Counted from the first letter of the stretch, positions 49,766-59,770 are shown. The stretch: 64,000 nt of DNA from Pectobacterium aroidearum (GCF_041228105.1 NZ_CP166097.1:1178001-1242000), one strand, 5' to 3'. The notes: generated by a model not told the origin, from the letters alone. A program made the numbers and translations.

Positions 49766-49800
49766 CTGGGCTCCGTTCCTCGATGGGGCCCAGTTGTTTT
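49766..49800 (+). terminator. Hairpin between ffh and rpsP
   Basis: CTGGGCTCC (49766-49774) pairs with GGGGCCCAG (49785-49793) with one G-U pair, followed by TTGTTTT. It ends just 20 bases before rpsP, so it may act as a leaky attenuator of the ribosomal operon. Confidence 0.75.
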
Positions 49801-49819
49801 ATTCACTAAAGAGGATGTT

Positions 49820-50068
49820 ATGGTAACAATTCGTTTGGCACGTGGCGGCGCTAAAAAACGCCCTTTCTATCAAGTAGTCGTGACCGACAGCCGCAATGCG
49901 CGTGATGGTCGTTTCATCGAGCGCGTAGGTTTCTTCAACCCAATCGCAGCTGGTCAAGCAGAAGCCCTGCGTCTGGATCTGGACCGTATCGAGCATTGGC
50001 TTGGTCTGGGTGCAACTGTGTCTGATCGCGTATCTTCGCTGATCAAAGACGCTAAAAAAGCAGCATAA
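49820..50068 (+). CDS. rpsP: Ribosomal protein bS16
   Basis: An 82-residue 30S subunit protein ([49 protein letters not shown]), full length. First gene of the conserved rpsP-rimM-trmD-rplS operon. ATG 49820 has AGAGGA upstream. Confidence 0.98.
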   Translation: MVTIRLARGGAKKRPFYQVVVTDSRNARDGRFIERVGFFNPIAAGQAEALRLDLDRIEHWLGLGATVSDRVSSLIKDAKKAA

Positions 50069-50086
50069 TCTGTTGCGGTGGTGATA

Positions 50087-50635
50087 ATGAGCAATCAACT
50101 CAGCCCAAAGCCTCCCGTTAACCCGATTGTGATGGGGAAAATTGGATCGGCGTATGGCATCCGAGGTTGGCTCAGAGTGTTTTCATCCACCGAAGATGCC
50201 GAGAGCATTTTTGATTATCAGCCTTGGTTCATCCAGAGCAAAAGCGGTTGGCAGCTTGTCGAGATTGAAGGCTGGAAGTATCACAATCAGGATCTGATCA
50301 TTAAAGTGAAAGGTACTGATGACCGTGATGCGGCTAATTTACTGACTAATTGCGAAATTGTCGTAGATTCGTCACAACTGCCCGATCTGGGCGAAGGTGA
50401 TTATTACTGGAAGGATCTTATGGGCTGTCAGGTCGTGACCGTAACCGGTTATGAGTTGGGTAAAGTCATCGATATGATGGAAACCGGCTCAAACGATGTG
50501 ATGGTGATAAAAGCCAACCTGAAAGATGCCTTCGGAGTCAAGGAACGGCTGGTTCCGTTCCTCACTGAACAGGTTGTTAAGCGCGTCGACCTTTCTACTC
50601 AAACTATTGAAGTAGATTGGGATCCTGGTTTTTGA
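50087..50635 (+). CDS. rimM: Ribosome maturation factor RimM
   Basis: A 182-residue RimM, same length as in E. coli. The N-terminal barrel contains [20 protein letters not shown], and the C-terminal PRC-barrel contains [14 protein letters not shown] and ends EVDWDPGF. It helps assemble the 30S head around uS19. ATG 50087 ([11 protein letters not shown]) is chosen over a 3-codon longer frame by alignment to E. coli. Confidence 0.96.
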   Translation: MSNQLSPKPPVNPIVMGKIGSAYGIRGWLRVFSSTEDAESIFDYQPWFIQSKSGWQLVEIEGWKYHNQDLIIKVKGTDDRDAANLLTNCEIVVDSSQLPDLGEGDYYWKDLMGCQVVTVTGYELGKVIDMMETGSNDVMVIKANLKDAFGVKERLVPFLTEQVVKRVDLSTQTIEVDWDPGF

Positions 50636-50673
50636 GCTCTGAATCGACCAGTAGTACCCAGCGGAACGAGACT

Positions 50674-51429
50674 ATGTGGATTGGGGTGATTAGCCTGTTT
50701 CCAGAGATGTTCCGGGCAATTACTGATTACGGAGTCACTGGCCGGGCAGTAAAAAATGGCCTGCTGAACGTACAGTATTGGAGTCCTCGTGATTTCACTT
50801 ACGATCGGCATCGCACCGTGGACGACCGGCCTTACGGCGGCGGCCCCGGAATGCTGATGATGGTGCAACCTTTACGGGATGCGATCCACGCAGCAAAAGC
50901 AGCGGCAGGCGAAGGCGCGAGAGTGATTTATTTATCACCTCAGGGCCGTAAATTAGATCAGCAAGGCGTACGTCAACTCGCTACGAACCAGAAGATGATT
51001 CTGGTCTGTGGACGGTACGAGGGGATTGATGAGCGCGTAATTAAAACCGAAATCGATGAAGAATGGTCGATAGGGGATTACGTACTCAGCGGTGGGGAAC
51101 TGCCAGCGATGACCCTGATTGACTCCGTTGCCCGCTTTATACCGGGTGTACTGGGGCATCAGGCTTCAGCAGAAGAAGATTCTTTTGCCGATGGGTTGCT
51201 GGACTGTCCTCATTTCACTCGCCCTGAAATACTTGAGGGCATGGAAGTTCCGGCAGTATTACTGTCTGGCAACCATGCGGAAATACGTCGCTGGCGATTG
51301 AAGCAGTCGCTGGGCCGAACCTGGCTTAGAAGACCTGAACTTCTGAAAAGCCTAGCTCTGACTGACGAGCAAACAAGGTTGCTGGCTGAATTCCAACGCG
51401 AATATCAGTCTGAGCAACAAGAGTATTAG
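50674..51429 (+). CDS. trmD: tRNA (guanine-37-N1)-methyltransferase TrmD
   Basis: A 251-residue SPOUT methyltransferase. [20 protein letters not shown] starts the protein, and the knotted SAM site is marked by [14 protein letters not shown] and [16 protein letters not shown]. It modifies G37 next to the anticodon of several tRNAs and prevents +1 frameshifts. The C-terminus is slightly shorter than in E. coli. Confidence 0.97.
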   Translation: MWIGVISLFPEMFRAITDYGVTGRAVKNGLLNVQYWSPRDFTYDRHRTVDDRPYGGGPGMLMMVQPLRDAIHAAKAAAGEGARVIYLSPQGRKLDQQGVRQLATNQKMILVCGRYEGIDERVIKTEIDEEWSIGDYVLSGGELPAMTLIDSVARFIPGVLGHQASAEEDSFADGLLDCPHFTRPEILEGMEVPAVLLSGNHAEIRRWRLKQSLGRTWLRRPELLKSLALTDEQTRLLAEFQREYQSEQQEY

Positions 51430-51476
51430 GTGGTTACGCCCGTTTACCGTGCGAACCCAACTATCAGTTTACCTAG

Positions 51477-51839
<363 letters not shown>

Positions 51840-51881
51840 GATAGCGCTTTCGCAACATCCGAAAGTTGTTATTTTTCAAAG

Positions 51882-51909
51882 GCCTAGCATAATAGCTAGG
51901 CTTTTTTTT
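51882..51909 (+). terminator. rpsP operon terminator
   Basis: GCCTAGC (51882-51888) pairs with GCTAGGC (51895-51901), followed by eight T. Confidence 0.93.
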
Positions 51910-51998
51910 ATTTAAATGGCGGCAGATATTTTGGTGAAATGTTTTATTGAATAGAAAAATACCATTGTTCGGCTTGCTACAAGTGATCTGTTGGTTGA

Positions 51999-52025
51999 CT
52001 GGTGATAAGATATTTCTGAATGTAA
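51999..52025 (+). promoter_or_regulatory. 27-base upstream element, copy 1
   Basis: Matches 53043-53069 at 24 of 27 positions (CTGGTGNTANGATATTTCTG core). It lies 17 bases before the ATG of the lipoprotein gene. It may be a shared promoter core or operator. A TTGACT at 51996-52001 overlaps its start. Confidence 0.5.
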
Positions 52026-52042
52026 CTTATGATGGATTAAAA

Positions 52043-52849
52043 ATGAAAAGAATATTAGGGATTAGTCTGATCGTATTATCTTTGGTTGGGTGTAACGAAC
52101 CCAAAATAGATGCATCTACTAATGACAGTATGAAAGCATCCATTTCCAAAGTTCGTGAATCACTTCCTGAAAGTAAGCGCAGTCAGTTTGATGAGGCTTT
52201 GAAGGTAGCCGTTTTCAGCCAAATTAATTTTAAAGAGCTCATGCAGGCAGGGATGACTAACAATTCATCGGTGATTGAAGAGAAAATGAAACAGTCACTG
52301 AATGGTAAAACTGGCGAGCAAATTATTTCTTACGCAGCAACACTCAAACTAGAAAGAGAAGCAAAAGAAAAAGAGCAAGCTGTTCAGGAAATAAAAGAAC
52401 TTGAAGAGAAAAAGAGTTCTTCTATAACAAGCTTAGAATCAATGAAATCGTTCAAAGTTGTACGGTCACGTTTCCGCATGGAGAAACAGAAATATGGTTC
52501 AGATCAACCAATTGTTTCACTAAGCATCGAAAATAACACAGGAAAAGCAATATCCAGAGCTTATTTTAAAGGTGTTATCGCTAGCCCGGATCGTGAAGTT
52601 CCATGGTTCAGTGACGCTTTTAATTATCAGATATCCGGAGGCCTCGAGCCGGGAGAGAAAGCTGATTGGGAGCTTGCCCCCAACAAGTTTTCTAGCTGGG
52701 GAAAGGTAAGTGCGCCAGCTGATGCCATTTTCACAGTAAGTGTGATTAGGCTTGATGGAGCTGACGGCAACCCTATTTTGGGGGATGTAAATTTCACTGA
52801 AAAAGATCAAAAGCGTCTTGATGAGCTTAAGAATAAATACATACCGTAG
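52043..52849 (+). CDS. Putative lipoprotein, DUF6694-like
   Basis: A 268-residue lipoprotein with lipobox L14-V15-G16-C17 (ISLIVLSLVGCNEPKIDAS). A helical N-terminal half (SISKVRESLPESKRSQFDEA) ends in a coiled-coil stretch near residues 105-130 (KEKEQAVQEIKELEEKKSS), followed by a beta-rich domain (SIENNTGKAISRAYFKG). The N-terminal part resembles DUF6694 lipoproteins seen in enterics. Function unknown. ATG 52043 is chosen because it begins the signal peptide. Confidence 0.7.
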   Translation: MKRILGISLIVLSLVGCNEPKIDASTNDSMKASISKVRESLPESKRSQFDEALKVAVFSQINFKELMQAGMTNNSSVIEEKMKQSLNGKTGEQIISYAATLKLEREAKEKEQAVQEIKELEEKKSSSITSLESMKSFKVVRSRFRMEKQKYGSDQPIVSLSIENNTGKAISRAYFKGVIASPDREVPWFSDAFNYQISGGLEPGEKADWELAPNKFSSWGKVSAPADAIFTVSVIRLDGADGNPILGDVNFTEKDQKRLDELKNKYIP

Positions 52850-52868
52850 GATTCATCATTTATAGAAT

Positions 52869-52894
52869 CAGACCACGCTAAGTGGTCTGGTTTT
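52869..52894 (+). terminator. Terminator after the lipoprotein gene
   Basis: CAGACCAC (52869-52876) pairs with GTGGTCTG (52882-52889), followed by GTTTT. Confidence 0.85.
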
Positions 52895-53042
52895 CTTTGC
52901 GCAAAAAGTTCTATATGAAAACTTAACCCCAAATCTCCTCTTGGCTTTACCGCTTAGAATGTGGAAGAACGGTGTATCCGAGAAACGGTTCATCTAATAA
53001 AAATTCATCTGCAAAAATCGCTGAATGTGACCTGCAAGTTTT

Positions 53043-53069
53043 CTGGTGCTAGGATATTTCTGGATGTAA
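53043..53069 (+). promoter_or_regulatory. 27-base upstream element, copy 2
   Basis: Second copy of the element at 51999-52025 (three mismatches). It lies 46 bases before the ATG of the small duplicated-motif protein gene, suggesting joint regulation of the two genes or a local duplication. Confidence 0.5.
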
Positions 53070-53115
53070 TATTTCGCATCTACATTATTAAAAACTAAAG
53101 GAAGAGCTAATCTAT

Positions 53116-53481
53116 ATGCGCAAATTATTATTCATTCCTCTCTTTTTTTCCTCGTTTATGGCAGCAGCTGGTTTTATCCACCCTATGGATTTTGATAACT
53201 CCGAAGCTCAGAAAAATGAAGTTATTGAGTTTATAAAAGAGACGGTGAAGCAGGATTACTGCGAGAGTGGTTTTGATATGTGTCAGGAAAGTATGTTGCG
53301 TATGATGGAGAAGGAAAACCTCAACGCCTTTAAGCTTGCCACTAAAGCTAAAGATAGAAAAATAATGGATAAGGTCATAGAGGATTACTGTGAAAGCGGC
53401 TTTGACATGTGCAATTACAGTAACATTTATATGATGTACAAAGAAAATCTTAAGGCGAGCAAACAGTCCCTTGAGTGGTAG
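53116..53481 (+). CDS. Small secreted protein with duplicated CESGFDMC motif
   Basis: A 121-residue protein with signal peptide (cleavage near A17-A18). The mature part contains two copies of a unit of about 28 residues: DYCESGFDMC at 47-56 and again at 90-99, each followed by a Met-rich helix and KENL. Each unit holds a C-x6-C pair that could form a disulfide in the periplasm. No family was recognised. It has its own terminator at 53523. Confidence 0.65.
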   Translation: MRKLLFIPLFFSSFMAAAGFIHPMDFDNSEAQKNEVIEFIKETVKQDYCESGFDMCQESMLRMMEKENLNAFKLATKAKDRKIMDKVIEDYCESGFDMCNYSNIYMMYKENLKASKQSLEW

Positions 53482-53522
53482 CTCCCCTCTCTGAGCGATA
53501 CCAGGCACTATTATGACAGTAA

Positions 53523-53547
53523 AAAGCCCACCATGTCGGTGGGCTTT
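53523..53547 (+). terminator. Terminator after the small secreted protein gene
   Basis: AAAGCCCACC (53523-53532) pairs with GGTGGGCTTT (53538-53547) around ATGTC. Confidence 0.85.
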
Positions 53548-53696
53548 GCTTTCCCTGGCGCGATCGTTATTGTTTGAACTTCAGTACCATGATGACATTA
53601 GACATGGTTATTTTATAAACGTTTATACAGATCAATTTTCCAATATTGATCGGTTACGGCGATCGAAGTGTTGTGTTGATACTGTCTGTATCCTGC

Positions 53697-54635
53697 TCAA
53701 TACGGCTTACTAGCGATGACCGTTGGGTACATGTGCATACGATCGTTAATAAACTGAATACTAGTGAATCCAGCCTGTTCTAACTGCGATTGCGTTTGTT
53801 TGTGGGTACGGAACGCTGTCCAGGTTGCCCCAATAATGCGTGAGAAAAGGACATATTGAAGCGCCAGCAATTTCGGTTCGGCGTTTGTCCACGGAGAGTC
53901 TTGCGATTGCGTAGGAGGCGGTGTCATAAAGCTGGTTATCAACGTGCCTCCCGGTTTCAGCCCAGAATAGAACACGCGGTAAAGTTCGGTTACTTTGTCA
54001 TCATCTTGCTCATAAACATTGAGTCCGTTGCTGGTAATCACATCAGCTTGGGCGGCCAAATCAATTTCCCAGGCATCTGCAAGCACCAACGATATCTGGT
54101 TTTCCAGTCCTTGCTGACTGGCAAGTTTGTAAGCTTCTTCCAGAGCCTGTCTATCCAGGTCGATCCCGATGATTTTTACATCTTGATGTTGCGTATAGTT
54201 CAGCAGCAATAAGTCAGCCATGACGCCACAGGGGACGGACACCATAACGGCATTCGGCCGTAAGCGTTCTTGAAGCAGGCGTTGGAAAATACTGAACCGT
54301 TCGCGTGTCGCCAAAACATTGGGGAGTTGTGTGTAGATGATTTCTTCGAGTGGATTCACATAGTGAGTTGGCTGATGTGTTATTACATTATGCGTCCAGT
54401 ACGCATTTAGCCCATGATGTTTTAGTAGAAATCGGCCTAATTCAAGGTGAGAGAAGGCGTCCAGTATCGCCAATTGCTCCTCTACGGAAATACCGGGATG
54501 GTCGCCGGATTCGATAATTCTGCTCTTTACCGCCGCGACTCGTTCATCATGGCTTTCCTGCGATGAATCTGCGTGTGATAAGAGCCTTGAGTTGCTATTC
54601 AGAGACGCGTTATGAGGCTTGTGTGAACCGGACAT
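53697..54635 (-). CDS. Class I SAM-dependent methyltransferase family protein
   Basis: A 312-residue protein. The Rossmann-type SAM site is visible as AVMVSVPCGVMADLLLLNYT (motif I, somewhat unusual), IGIDLDRQALEEAY (motif II acidic residue) and ISLVLADAWEID, with LKPGGTLITSFMTPPP later. The start at 54635 is preferred because GGAG lies 7 bases upstream. A TTG 21 bases earlier is less likely. The substrate is unknown. The gene is oriented against its left neighbours and is not part of the E. coli order in this region. Confidence 0.75.
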   Translation of the reverse strand: MSGSHKPHNASLNSNSRLLSHADSSQESHDERVAAVKSRIIESGDHPGISVEEQLAILDAFSHLELGRFLLKHHGLNAYWTHNVITHQPTHYVNPLEEIIYTQLPNVLATRERFSIFQRLLQERLRPNAVMVSVPCGVMADLLLLNYTQHQDVKIIGIDLDRQALEEAYKLASQQGLENQISLVLADAWEIDLAAQADVITSNGLNVYEQDDDKVTELYRVFYSGLKPGGTLITSFMTPPPTQSQDSPWTNAEPKLLALQYVLFSRIIGATWTAFRTHKQTQSQLEQAGFTSIQFINDRMHMYPTVIASKPY

Positions 54636-54890
54636 ATGAGCACTCCATAATATCAATCGCGATCAGGAATCATGGAATTCACTATCAGTGAGATATGATC
54701 CTTTCGTTATCCCAGCATTAGGTTTTTAATAACCTAATGTGATTATTTTCTTTGGCGATAATAGCGGAGAGGTATGTCTGGCGTATTTATTTGCGAGTAC
54801 AAAAGTGAGTAGAATTGTTACCAGATGCAATGGTTCATAGTTTTCTATTTAATGTACTGATAATTATGGTAATTACCCTTTTAGGGAGGG

Positions 54891-55241
54891 TTAAGGCAGG
54901 TTCTGTTGCCAGTGGGTTCGTAGCATTTCCGCATTCTCTACGCCATCGCAGCTGGCGGGAAAATTCTTTCCTGCTTTTCCCCATTCTTCCATGTTATCTG
55001 TACCGCAAAAAGCCGACTGTCCGGCCTGATAACCTCTTAAGTAAGTTTCACGGTCGATCTGCGGATTACCAAACCATTCCTGTAAGGTGCTATCGTCTTT
55101 TACGACCATGCCAGATATTGCATCCTGATAACCCGCCTCGTACCAGAACCCTGACTCACTTTTAGCAGGTAACGAGGGAATGTTGCTTTTGCATGCTGTC
55201 ATTAAAAGAATTACAGCCAAGATATAACTGTATTTCATCAT
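54891..55241 (-). CDS. yfiL: YfiL-like lipoprotein (DUF2799)
   Basis: A 116-residue lipoprotein (signal peptide YSYILAVILLMTAC, lipidated Cys17) with the DUF2799 hallmarks FWYEAGYQDAISGM and YLRGYQAGQSAFC. It occupies the same neighbourhood as E. coli yfiL near aroF. Function unknown. The start could be 55241 or 55238. It lies 43 bases after btsR on the same strand and may be co-transcribed. Confidence 0.75.
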   Translation of the reverse strand: MMKYSYILAVILLMTACKSNIPSLPAKSESGFWYEAGYQDAISGMVVKDDSTLQEWFGNPQIDRETYLRGYQAGQSAFCGTDNMEEWGKAGKNFPASCDGVENAEMLRTHWQQNLP

Positions 55242-55284
55242 CAAATCTTCAATGTTTCGGCCATTGGCCCGAAAGAGCATTCCA

Positions 55285-56001
55285 TCAGGCAATGCCCAGT
55301 TTTTCTTTCAGTAACCTGAGATAGCGGCGACTGACGGGGATGTGTTTTCCCGTATGCGTCAATACTTCTGCTGCGCCGTTCTCCATTAACTGGATTTCTT
55401 TCAGTTGCTCCGTGTTAACCATATATTGACGGTGGCAACGGACGAAAGGCGTTTTTTCTTCCAGCGTTTTCAGTGAAAGTTGGGTATAGCCGGACTGGCT
55501 GACGCCCACGACATGCACGCCGCTGAGTTCTGAACAAAGATACTCGACTTCCTCAATCTTGAGCAAAAAAATACGGTTGTGTCCGTTACAGGGAATATGG
55601 CGGAGCAAGGGTTCGGAAATTACCTGTACGTTTTTATTTACACTGGTGCCGCGCCGTAAACGATTTAGCGTTTTGCCTAGTCGCTGTGCATCCAGTGGTT
55701 TCAGTAAATAGTCAAAAGCATGCTCTTCAAATGCCCTCACTGCGTATTCGTCATAGGCTGTCACGAAGACGACATAAGGCATATTTTCTGGATCCAACAT
55801 GGCAACCAGCTCTAATCCGCTGACCTTTGGCATCTGTATATCCAGAAAAATGACATCCGGTTGCAGCCGGTGAATCGCGGGTATTGCCTCCAGCGCATTG
55901 CTGCACTGTGCAATGATGGTGATATCAGATTCATTTTCCAGTAGCAGGCTGAGCTCTTCACGTGCCAGCTGTTCGTCATCGATGATTATCGCTTTCAGCA
56001 T
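55285..56001 (-). CDS. btsR: LytTR response regulator BtsR (YehT)
   Basis: A 238-residue response regulator. The receiver domain has the acidic pair near residues 8-9 (IIIDDEQLAREELSLLL) and phospho-acceptor Asp in FLDIQMPKVSGLELV. The C-terminal LytTR DNA-binding domain ends VRCHRQYMVNTEQLKEIQLM, PVSRRYLRLLKEKLG. It closely resembles E. coli BtsR, which with the kinase BtsS senses pyruvate and activates btsT. No kinase gene adjoins it here. The start is 56001, with an AAGGGGG ribosome site. Confidence 0.88.
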   Translation of the reverse strand: MLKAIIIDDEQLAREELSLLLENESDITIIAQCSNALEAIPAIHRLQPDVIFLDIQMPKVSGLELVAMLDPENMPYVVFVTAYDEYAVRAFEEHAFDYLLKPLDAQRLGKTLNRLRRGTSVNKNVQVISEPLLRHIPCNGHNRIFLLKIEEVEYLCSELSGVHVVGVSQSGYTQLSLKTLEEKTPFVRCHRQYMVNTEQLKEIQLMENGAAEVLTHTGKHIPVSRRYLRLLKEKLGIA

Positions 56002-56111
56002 CCTTCCCCCTTGTTGGCGTGATTCTATCATTATTCACGCTGGAGATAGGCATGGTTGTGTTGGGAAGTGATAGGGCATGCAGATATTGTTTTTTTGACA
56101 ATATTTAGGGT

Positions 56112-56166
56112 GGTAATTTTTTATTTACACTAAGTGGATTGAAATCTTTACGGTTCGTGTTATGGT
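56112..56166 (+). promoter_or_regulatory. aroF control region with TyrR boxes
   Basis: A TyrR box is seen at 56112-56129 (GGTAAT-N6-TTTACA, 10 of 12 consensus bases, with the required G and C 14 bases apart). A weaker one is at 56135-56152 (TGGATT-N6-TTTACG). The probable promoter is TTGAAA (56139-56144) with TATGGT (56161-56166), so bound TyrR would cover it. This fits tyrosine repression of aroF-tyrA. Confidence 0.65.
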
Positions 56167-56246
56167 GTAAACATCACGCGTAGGTTGTGCAGTTAATCAG
56201 TTGTGCAGACAGTCGCGAACATACCGAACTTTTCAGGAATGGGATC

Positions 56247-57320
56247 ATGCAAAAAGATTCACTTAACAATATTAATATCAGTGCAGAACAGATTTTGATT
56301 ACTCCCGATGAATTGAAAGCCAAGTTTCCGCTTAACGATGCGGAACAGCGTGATATTGCGCAAGCGAGAGCAACCATCGCGGATATCATTCATGGTCGCG
56401 ATGACCGACTGTTGATCGTCTGCGGGCCTTGCTCGATTCATGACACGGATGCTGCATTGGAGTACGCACGCCGCCTGCAGTCACTTGCCGCTGAATTAAA
56501 CGATCGCCTCTACATCGTGATGCGTGTTTATTTTGAAAAACCGCGTACCACCGTGGGCTGGAAAGGGCTTATTAACGATCCGTTCATGGATGGTTCATTT
56601 GATGTGGAATCAGGGTTGCACATCGCGCGCGGCCTGCTGCTGGAACTGGTGAATATGGGGCTGCCATTGGCGACCGAAGCACTTGATCCGAACAGCCCGC
56701 AGTACCTGGGCGATTTATTCAGCTGGTCAGCTATCGGCGCACGTACAACGGAATCACAAACGCACCGTGAGATGGCCTCCGGCCTGTCCATGCCTGTTGG
56801 GTTCAAAAACGGTACGGATGGCAGCCTGGGAACGGCGATCAACGCGATGAGAGCTGCCGCCATGCCACATCGCTTTGTTGGTATCAATCAAACCGGTCAG
56901 GTCTGTCTGCTGCAAACGCAGGGGAACATTGATGGCCACGTGATCCTGCGCGGCGGTAAAAAACCAAATTACAGTGCGCAGGATGTCGCTGAATGTGAAA
57001 AACAGATGCAGGATGCGGGACTGAAACCTGCGCTGATGATAGATTGTAGTCACGGTAATTCGAATAAAGACTACCGCCGTCAGCCACTTGTTGTTGAATC
57101 TGCGATTGAACAAATTAAGGCGGGAAATCGTTCCATTATAGGATTGATGCTGGAAAGCCACCTTAACGAGGGGAGCCAGTCTTCAGAACAGCCGCGTTCA
57201 GATATGCGCTACGGTGTATCAGTCACGGATGCCTGTATCAGTTGGGAAAGTACAGAAGCGCTGCTGCGTTCCGTTCATCAAGAGCTGAGTGCTGCGCGTG
57301 TGAAACATTCAGGAGAGTAA
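56247..57320 (+). CDS. aroF: DAHP synthase, tyrosine-sensitive
   Basis: A 357-residue class I DAHP synthase joining phosphoenolpyruvate and erythrose-4-phosphate in the first step of the shikimate pathway. Conserved stretches are VCGPCSIHD, FEKPRTTVGWKGLINDPFMD, GARTTESQTHREMASGLSMP and DCSHGNSNKDYRRQP. The opening MQKDSLNN and the tyrA neighbour identify the tyrosine-inhibited isozyme. The start is ATG 56247 with AGGA at 56235-56238, and a longer frame from 56187 is rejected. Confidence 0.97.
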   Translation: MQKDSLNNINISAEQILITPDELKAKFPLNDAEQRDIAQARATIADIIHGRDDRLLIVCGPCSIHDTDAALEYARRLQSLAAELNDRLYIVMRVYFEKPRTTVGWKGLINDPFMDGSFDVESGLHIARGLLLELVNMGLPLATEALDPNSPQYLGDLFSWSAIGARTTESQTHREMASGLSMPVGFKNGTDGSLGTAINAMRAAAMPHRFVGINQTGQVCLLQTQGNIDGHVILRGGKKPNYSAQDVAECEKQMQDAGLKPALMIDCSHGNSNKDYRRQPLVVESAIEQIKAGNRSIIGLMLESHLNEGSQSSEQPRSDMRYGVSVTDACISWESTEALLRSVHQELSAARVKHSGE

Positions 57321-57326
57321 CAAAAT

Positions 57327-58448
57327 ATGGTAGCTGAACTGACCGCATTACGTGATCAGATAGATGAGGTAGATAAGGAGCTTGTCGCGCTGTTATCACG
57401 TCGGTTGCGTTTGGTGGCGGAAGTGGGCGAAGTGAAAAGCCGCTATGGTTTGCCTATTTATGCGCCCGATCGTGAAGCGGCCATGCTCAGCTCACGCCGT
57501 AAAGAAGCGGAGTCGATGGGGGTTCCACCGGATCTCATCGAGGATATCCTGCGGCGTACAATGCGCGAATCCTATACCAGCGAAAATGACAAAGGCTTTA
57601 AAACGCTGTGTCCGCAGTTGCGCCCAGTCGTCATCATTGGTGGCCGTGGTCAAATGGGCAATCTGTTTGAAAAAATGCTGACGTTGTCGGGCTATCAGGT
57701 GAGGATTCTGGAGCAAGATGACTGGCCGCACGCGGATGAACTCCTGTCTGACGCTGGTATGGTGATTGTTAGCGTGCCGATTCACGTGACTGAGCAGGTT
57801 ATTGCTCGTCTGCCAGCTTTGCCGGATGACTGTATTTTGGTTGATCTGGCATCGGTAAAAAATGGCCCGCTTCAAGCGATGCTGGCGGCGCATAGTGGTC
57901 CGGTACTGGGGCTGCACCCTATGTTCGGGCCAGACAGCGGTAGCCTTGCCAAGCAGGTCGTTGTCTATTGCGATGGTCGTCAGCCGGAAGCTTACCAGTG
58001 GCTGCTGGAACAGATTCAGGTATGGGGCGCGCGTCTGCACCGCATTAGCGCGGTTGAACACGATCAGAACATGATGTTCATTCAGGCGCTGCGTCACTTT
58101 GCGACATTCGCCTATGGCCTGCATTTAGCGGAAGAGAATGTGCAGATTGAGCAGCTACTCGCCCTGTCATCGCCGATTTATCGTCTGGAGTTGATCATGG
58201 TTGGGCGGTTGTTTGCACAGGACCCGCAGCTTTATGCCGACATTATTATGTCTTCAGAGGATAATCTGGCGTTGATTAAGCGTTACTACAAACGCTTTGG
58301 CGAAGCGATTACGTTGCTGGAACAGACGGATAAAGCCGAGTTTATTAACAGTTTCAAGAAAGTCGAACACTGGTTTGGCGATTATGCCAAACGCTTCCAG
58401 GCGGAGAGCAGGGTGCTTTTGCGTCAGGCAAACGATATTCGTCAGTAA
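57327..58448 (+). CDS. tyrA: Chorismate mutase / prephenate dehydrogenase
   Basis: A 373-residue bifunctional enzyme. The AroQ chorismate mutase is at about residues 1-88 ([20 protein letters not shown]), and the NAD-dependent prephenate dehydrogenase follows with [20 protein letters not shown] near residue 100 and [20 protein letters not shown] near 195. It makes 4-hydroxyphenylpyruvate for tyrosine. It starts 6 bases after aroF and shares its TyrR-controlled transcript. Confidence 0.97.
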   Translation: MVAELTALRDQIDEVDKELVALLSRRLRLVAEVGEVKSRYGLPIYAPDREAAMLSSRRKEAESMGVPPDLIEDILRRTMRESYTSENDKGFKTLCPQLRPVVIIGGRGQMGNLFEKMLTLSGYQVRILEQDDWPHADELLSDAGMVIVSVPIHVTEQVIARLPALPDDCILVDLASVKNGPLQAMLAAHSGPVLGLHPMFGPDSGSLAKQVVVYCDGRQPEAYQWLLEQIQVWGARLHRISAVEHDQNMMFIQALRHFATFAYGLHLAEENVQIEQLLALSSPIYRLELIMVGRLFAQDPQLYADIIMSSEDNLALIKRYYKRFGEAITLLEQTDKAEFINSFKKVEHWFGDYAKRFQAESRVLLRQANDIRQ

Positions 58449-58497
58449 GTACGTTTGCGCTTCAGACTGTGTTTGATATTTGAATTGTGTTCGAGAG

Positions 58498-58529
58498 GCC
58501 ATCCCGGCGAGTAGCCGGGATGGCTTTTT
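58498..58529 (+). terminator. aroF-tyrA terminator
   Basis: An 11-bp stem (58498-58508 with 58514-58524) with a GAGTA loop, followed by five T. It lies between convergent tyrA and pheA. Confidence 0.93.
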
Positions 58530-58549
58530 CCATTATTTGTTTACACCGA

Positions 58550-59710
58550 CTATTCGTTCACATCGACGGGTACGACGTTTTCACTAGGATAACAGCCTAG
58601 CACCTTTAACGAGCGGGTGATGGGGGCTAATCCTTTTAGCGCTTTCTGCATAGCATCGCTGCGCAGGTTCGCCTGCACATCAAGATAGAACATCTCTTCC
58701 CACGGGTTACCGTTGATCGGTCTGGATTCCAGCTTGGTCATTACAATGCCGTTATCACGCAATACCAGGAGTGCTTCCACCAGTGCACCGGACTGTTGAC
58801 CGGTTGCCATAATCAGCGTGGTTTTTGCCGGCACTTGTTCTGTTACTTCAATGGGTTTACGCGCTAATACAATGAAGCGAGTGATGTTTTGTGACTGATT
58901 GGCCAGATCGTGTTCCAGCACCTGTAGCTGATAAAGCTGACCACCGGCTTCGCTGCCGAGTGCCGCTGCTTTTGGTGAGTTGAGCGCCGCGACTTTTTCC
59001 ATCGCCGCAGCAGTGCTCTCACAATATTCAATCTTCCAGTGCGGAAAACGATTGATGAAATGGCTGCATTGCTGGAACGGTTGCGGGTGGCTGTAAACCG
59101 TTTCGATTTGTGCCAGTGACGTCTCTGTGGCGACCAGAACACAATGGTTTATCGGGTTGGTTAATTCGCCGACGATGGATAATCCCGTGTGCTGCAGCAA
59201 GTCATAGACGTCGTTGATTGAACCGGAACTGGTATTTTCAATCGGCAGAACGGCATAGTCCGCTTGCCCAGTTTCCACCATATTGAAGATGTCCTGGAAC
59301 TTCTGGCAGCCGCATTCAATGAGTTGTTCGAAGTGTCGAGCGGCATATTGGCGGGCAGCAAGATGGGAATAAGATCCTTTCGGCCCGAGAAACGCAATAC
59401 GGGCAGAGTGTGACGTTGTTTGGTTGAGGTGGTGCTGTAAGAGAGCCTGCTGTGTCAGTACTGAATCTTCAATAATGAGCTGAAATAAGCGGGTAATATA
59501 GTGACCATCAAGATGATGCTTTTTCCCTGCGGCTGTCAGCTTGTCCAGCAAATCACGTTCACGCTCTTTGTCACGGATGGGGCGATGCGAATGTAATTTG
59601 CTGCGAGCAACGTCCAGCGCCAGTTCTCGTCTTTGTGCCAGCAATTCAATTAATTGCAGATCCAATGCGCTGATGCGTTCTCGCAGTGCGAGTAATGGAT
59701 TGTCTGTCAT
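58550..59710 (-). CDS. pheA: Chorismate mutase / prephenate dehydratase
   Basis: A 386-residue bifunctional P-protein. Chorismate mutase is at about residues 1-90 ([20 protein letters not shown]), and prephenate dehydratase starts [17 protein letters not shown] near residue 107. The C-terminal ACT domain carries the phenylalanine-binding [17 protein letters not shown]. It makes phenylpyruvate for phenylalanine and is feedback inhibited through the ACT domain. It is transcribed from the pheL leader region and subject to attenuation. Confidence 0.97.
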   Translation of the reverse strand: MTDNPLLALRERISALDLQLIELLAQRRELALDVARSKLHSHRPIRDKERERDLLDKLTAAGKKHHLDGHYITRLFQLIIEDSVLTQQALLQHHLNQTTSHSARIAFLGPKGSYSHLAARQYAARHFEQLIECGCQKFQDIFNMVETGQADYAVLPIENTSSGSINDVYDLLQHTGLSIVGELTNPINHCVLVATETSLAQIETVYSHPQPFQQCSHFINRFPHWKIEYCESTAAAMEKVAALNSPKAAALGSEAGGQLYQLQVLEHDLANQSQNITRFIVLARKPIEVTEQVPAKTTLIMATGQQSGALVEALLVLRDNGIVMTKLESRPINGNPWEEMFYLDVQANLRSDAMQKALKGLAPITRSLKVLGCYPSENVVPVDVNE

Positions 59711-59742
59711 GATGCTATTACCTGCCTTATGTTCTTATATAA

Positions 59743-59770
59743 AAAAAGCCTCCCGGTCAGGAGGCTTTTT
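59743..59770 (-). terminator. pheA attenuator terminator
   Basis: On the minus strand AAAAAGCCTCC pairs with GGAGGCTTTTT, followed by T residues, 32 bases before pheA. It works with the pheL leader peptide: stalling at Phe codons should favour an antiterminator. Confidence 0.9.
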
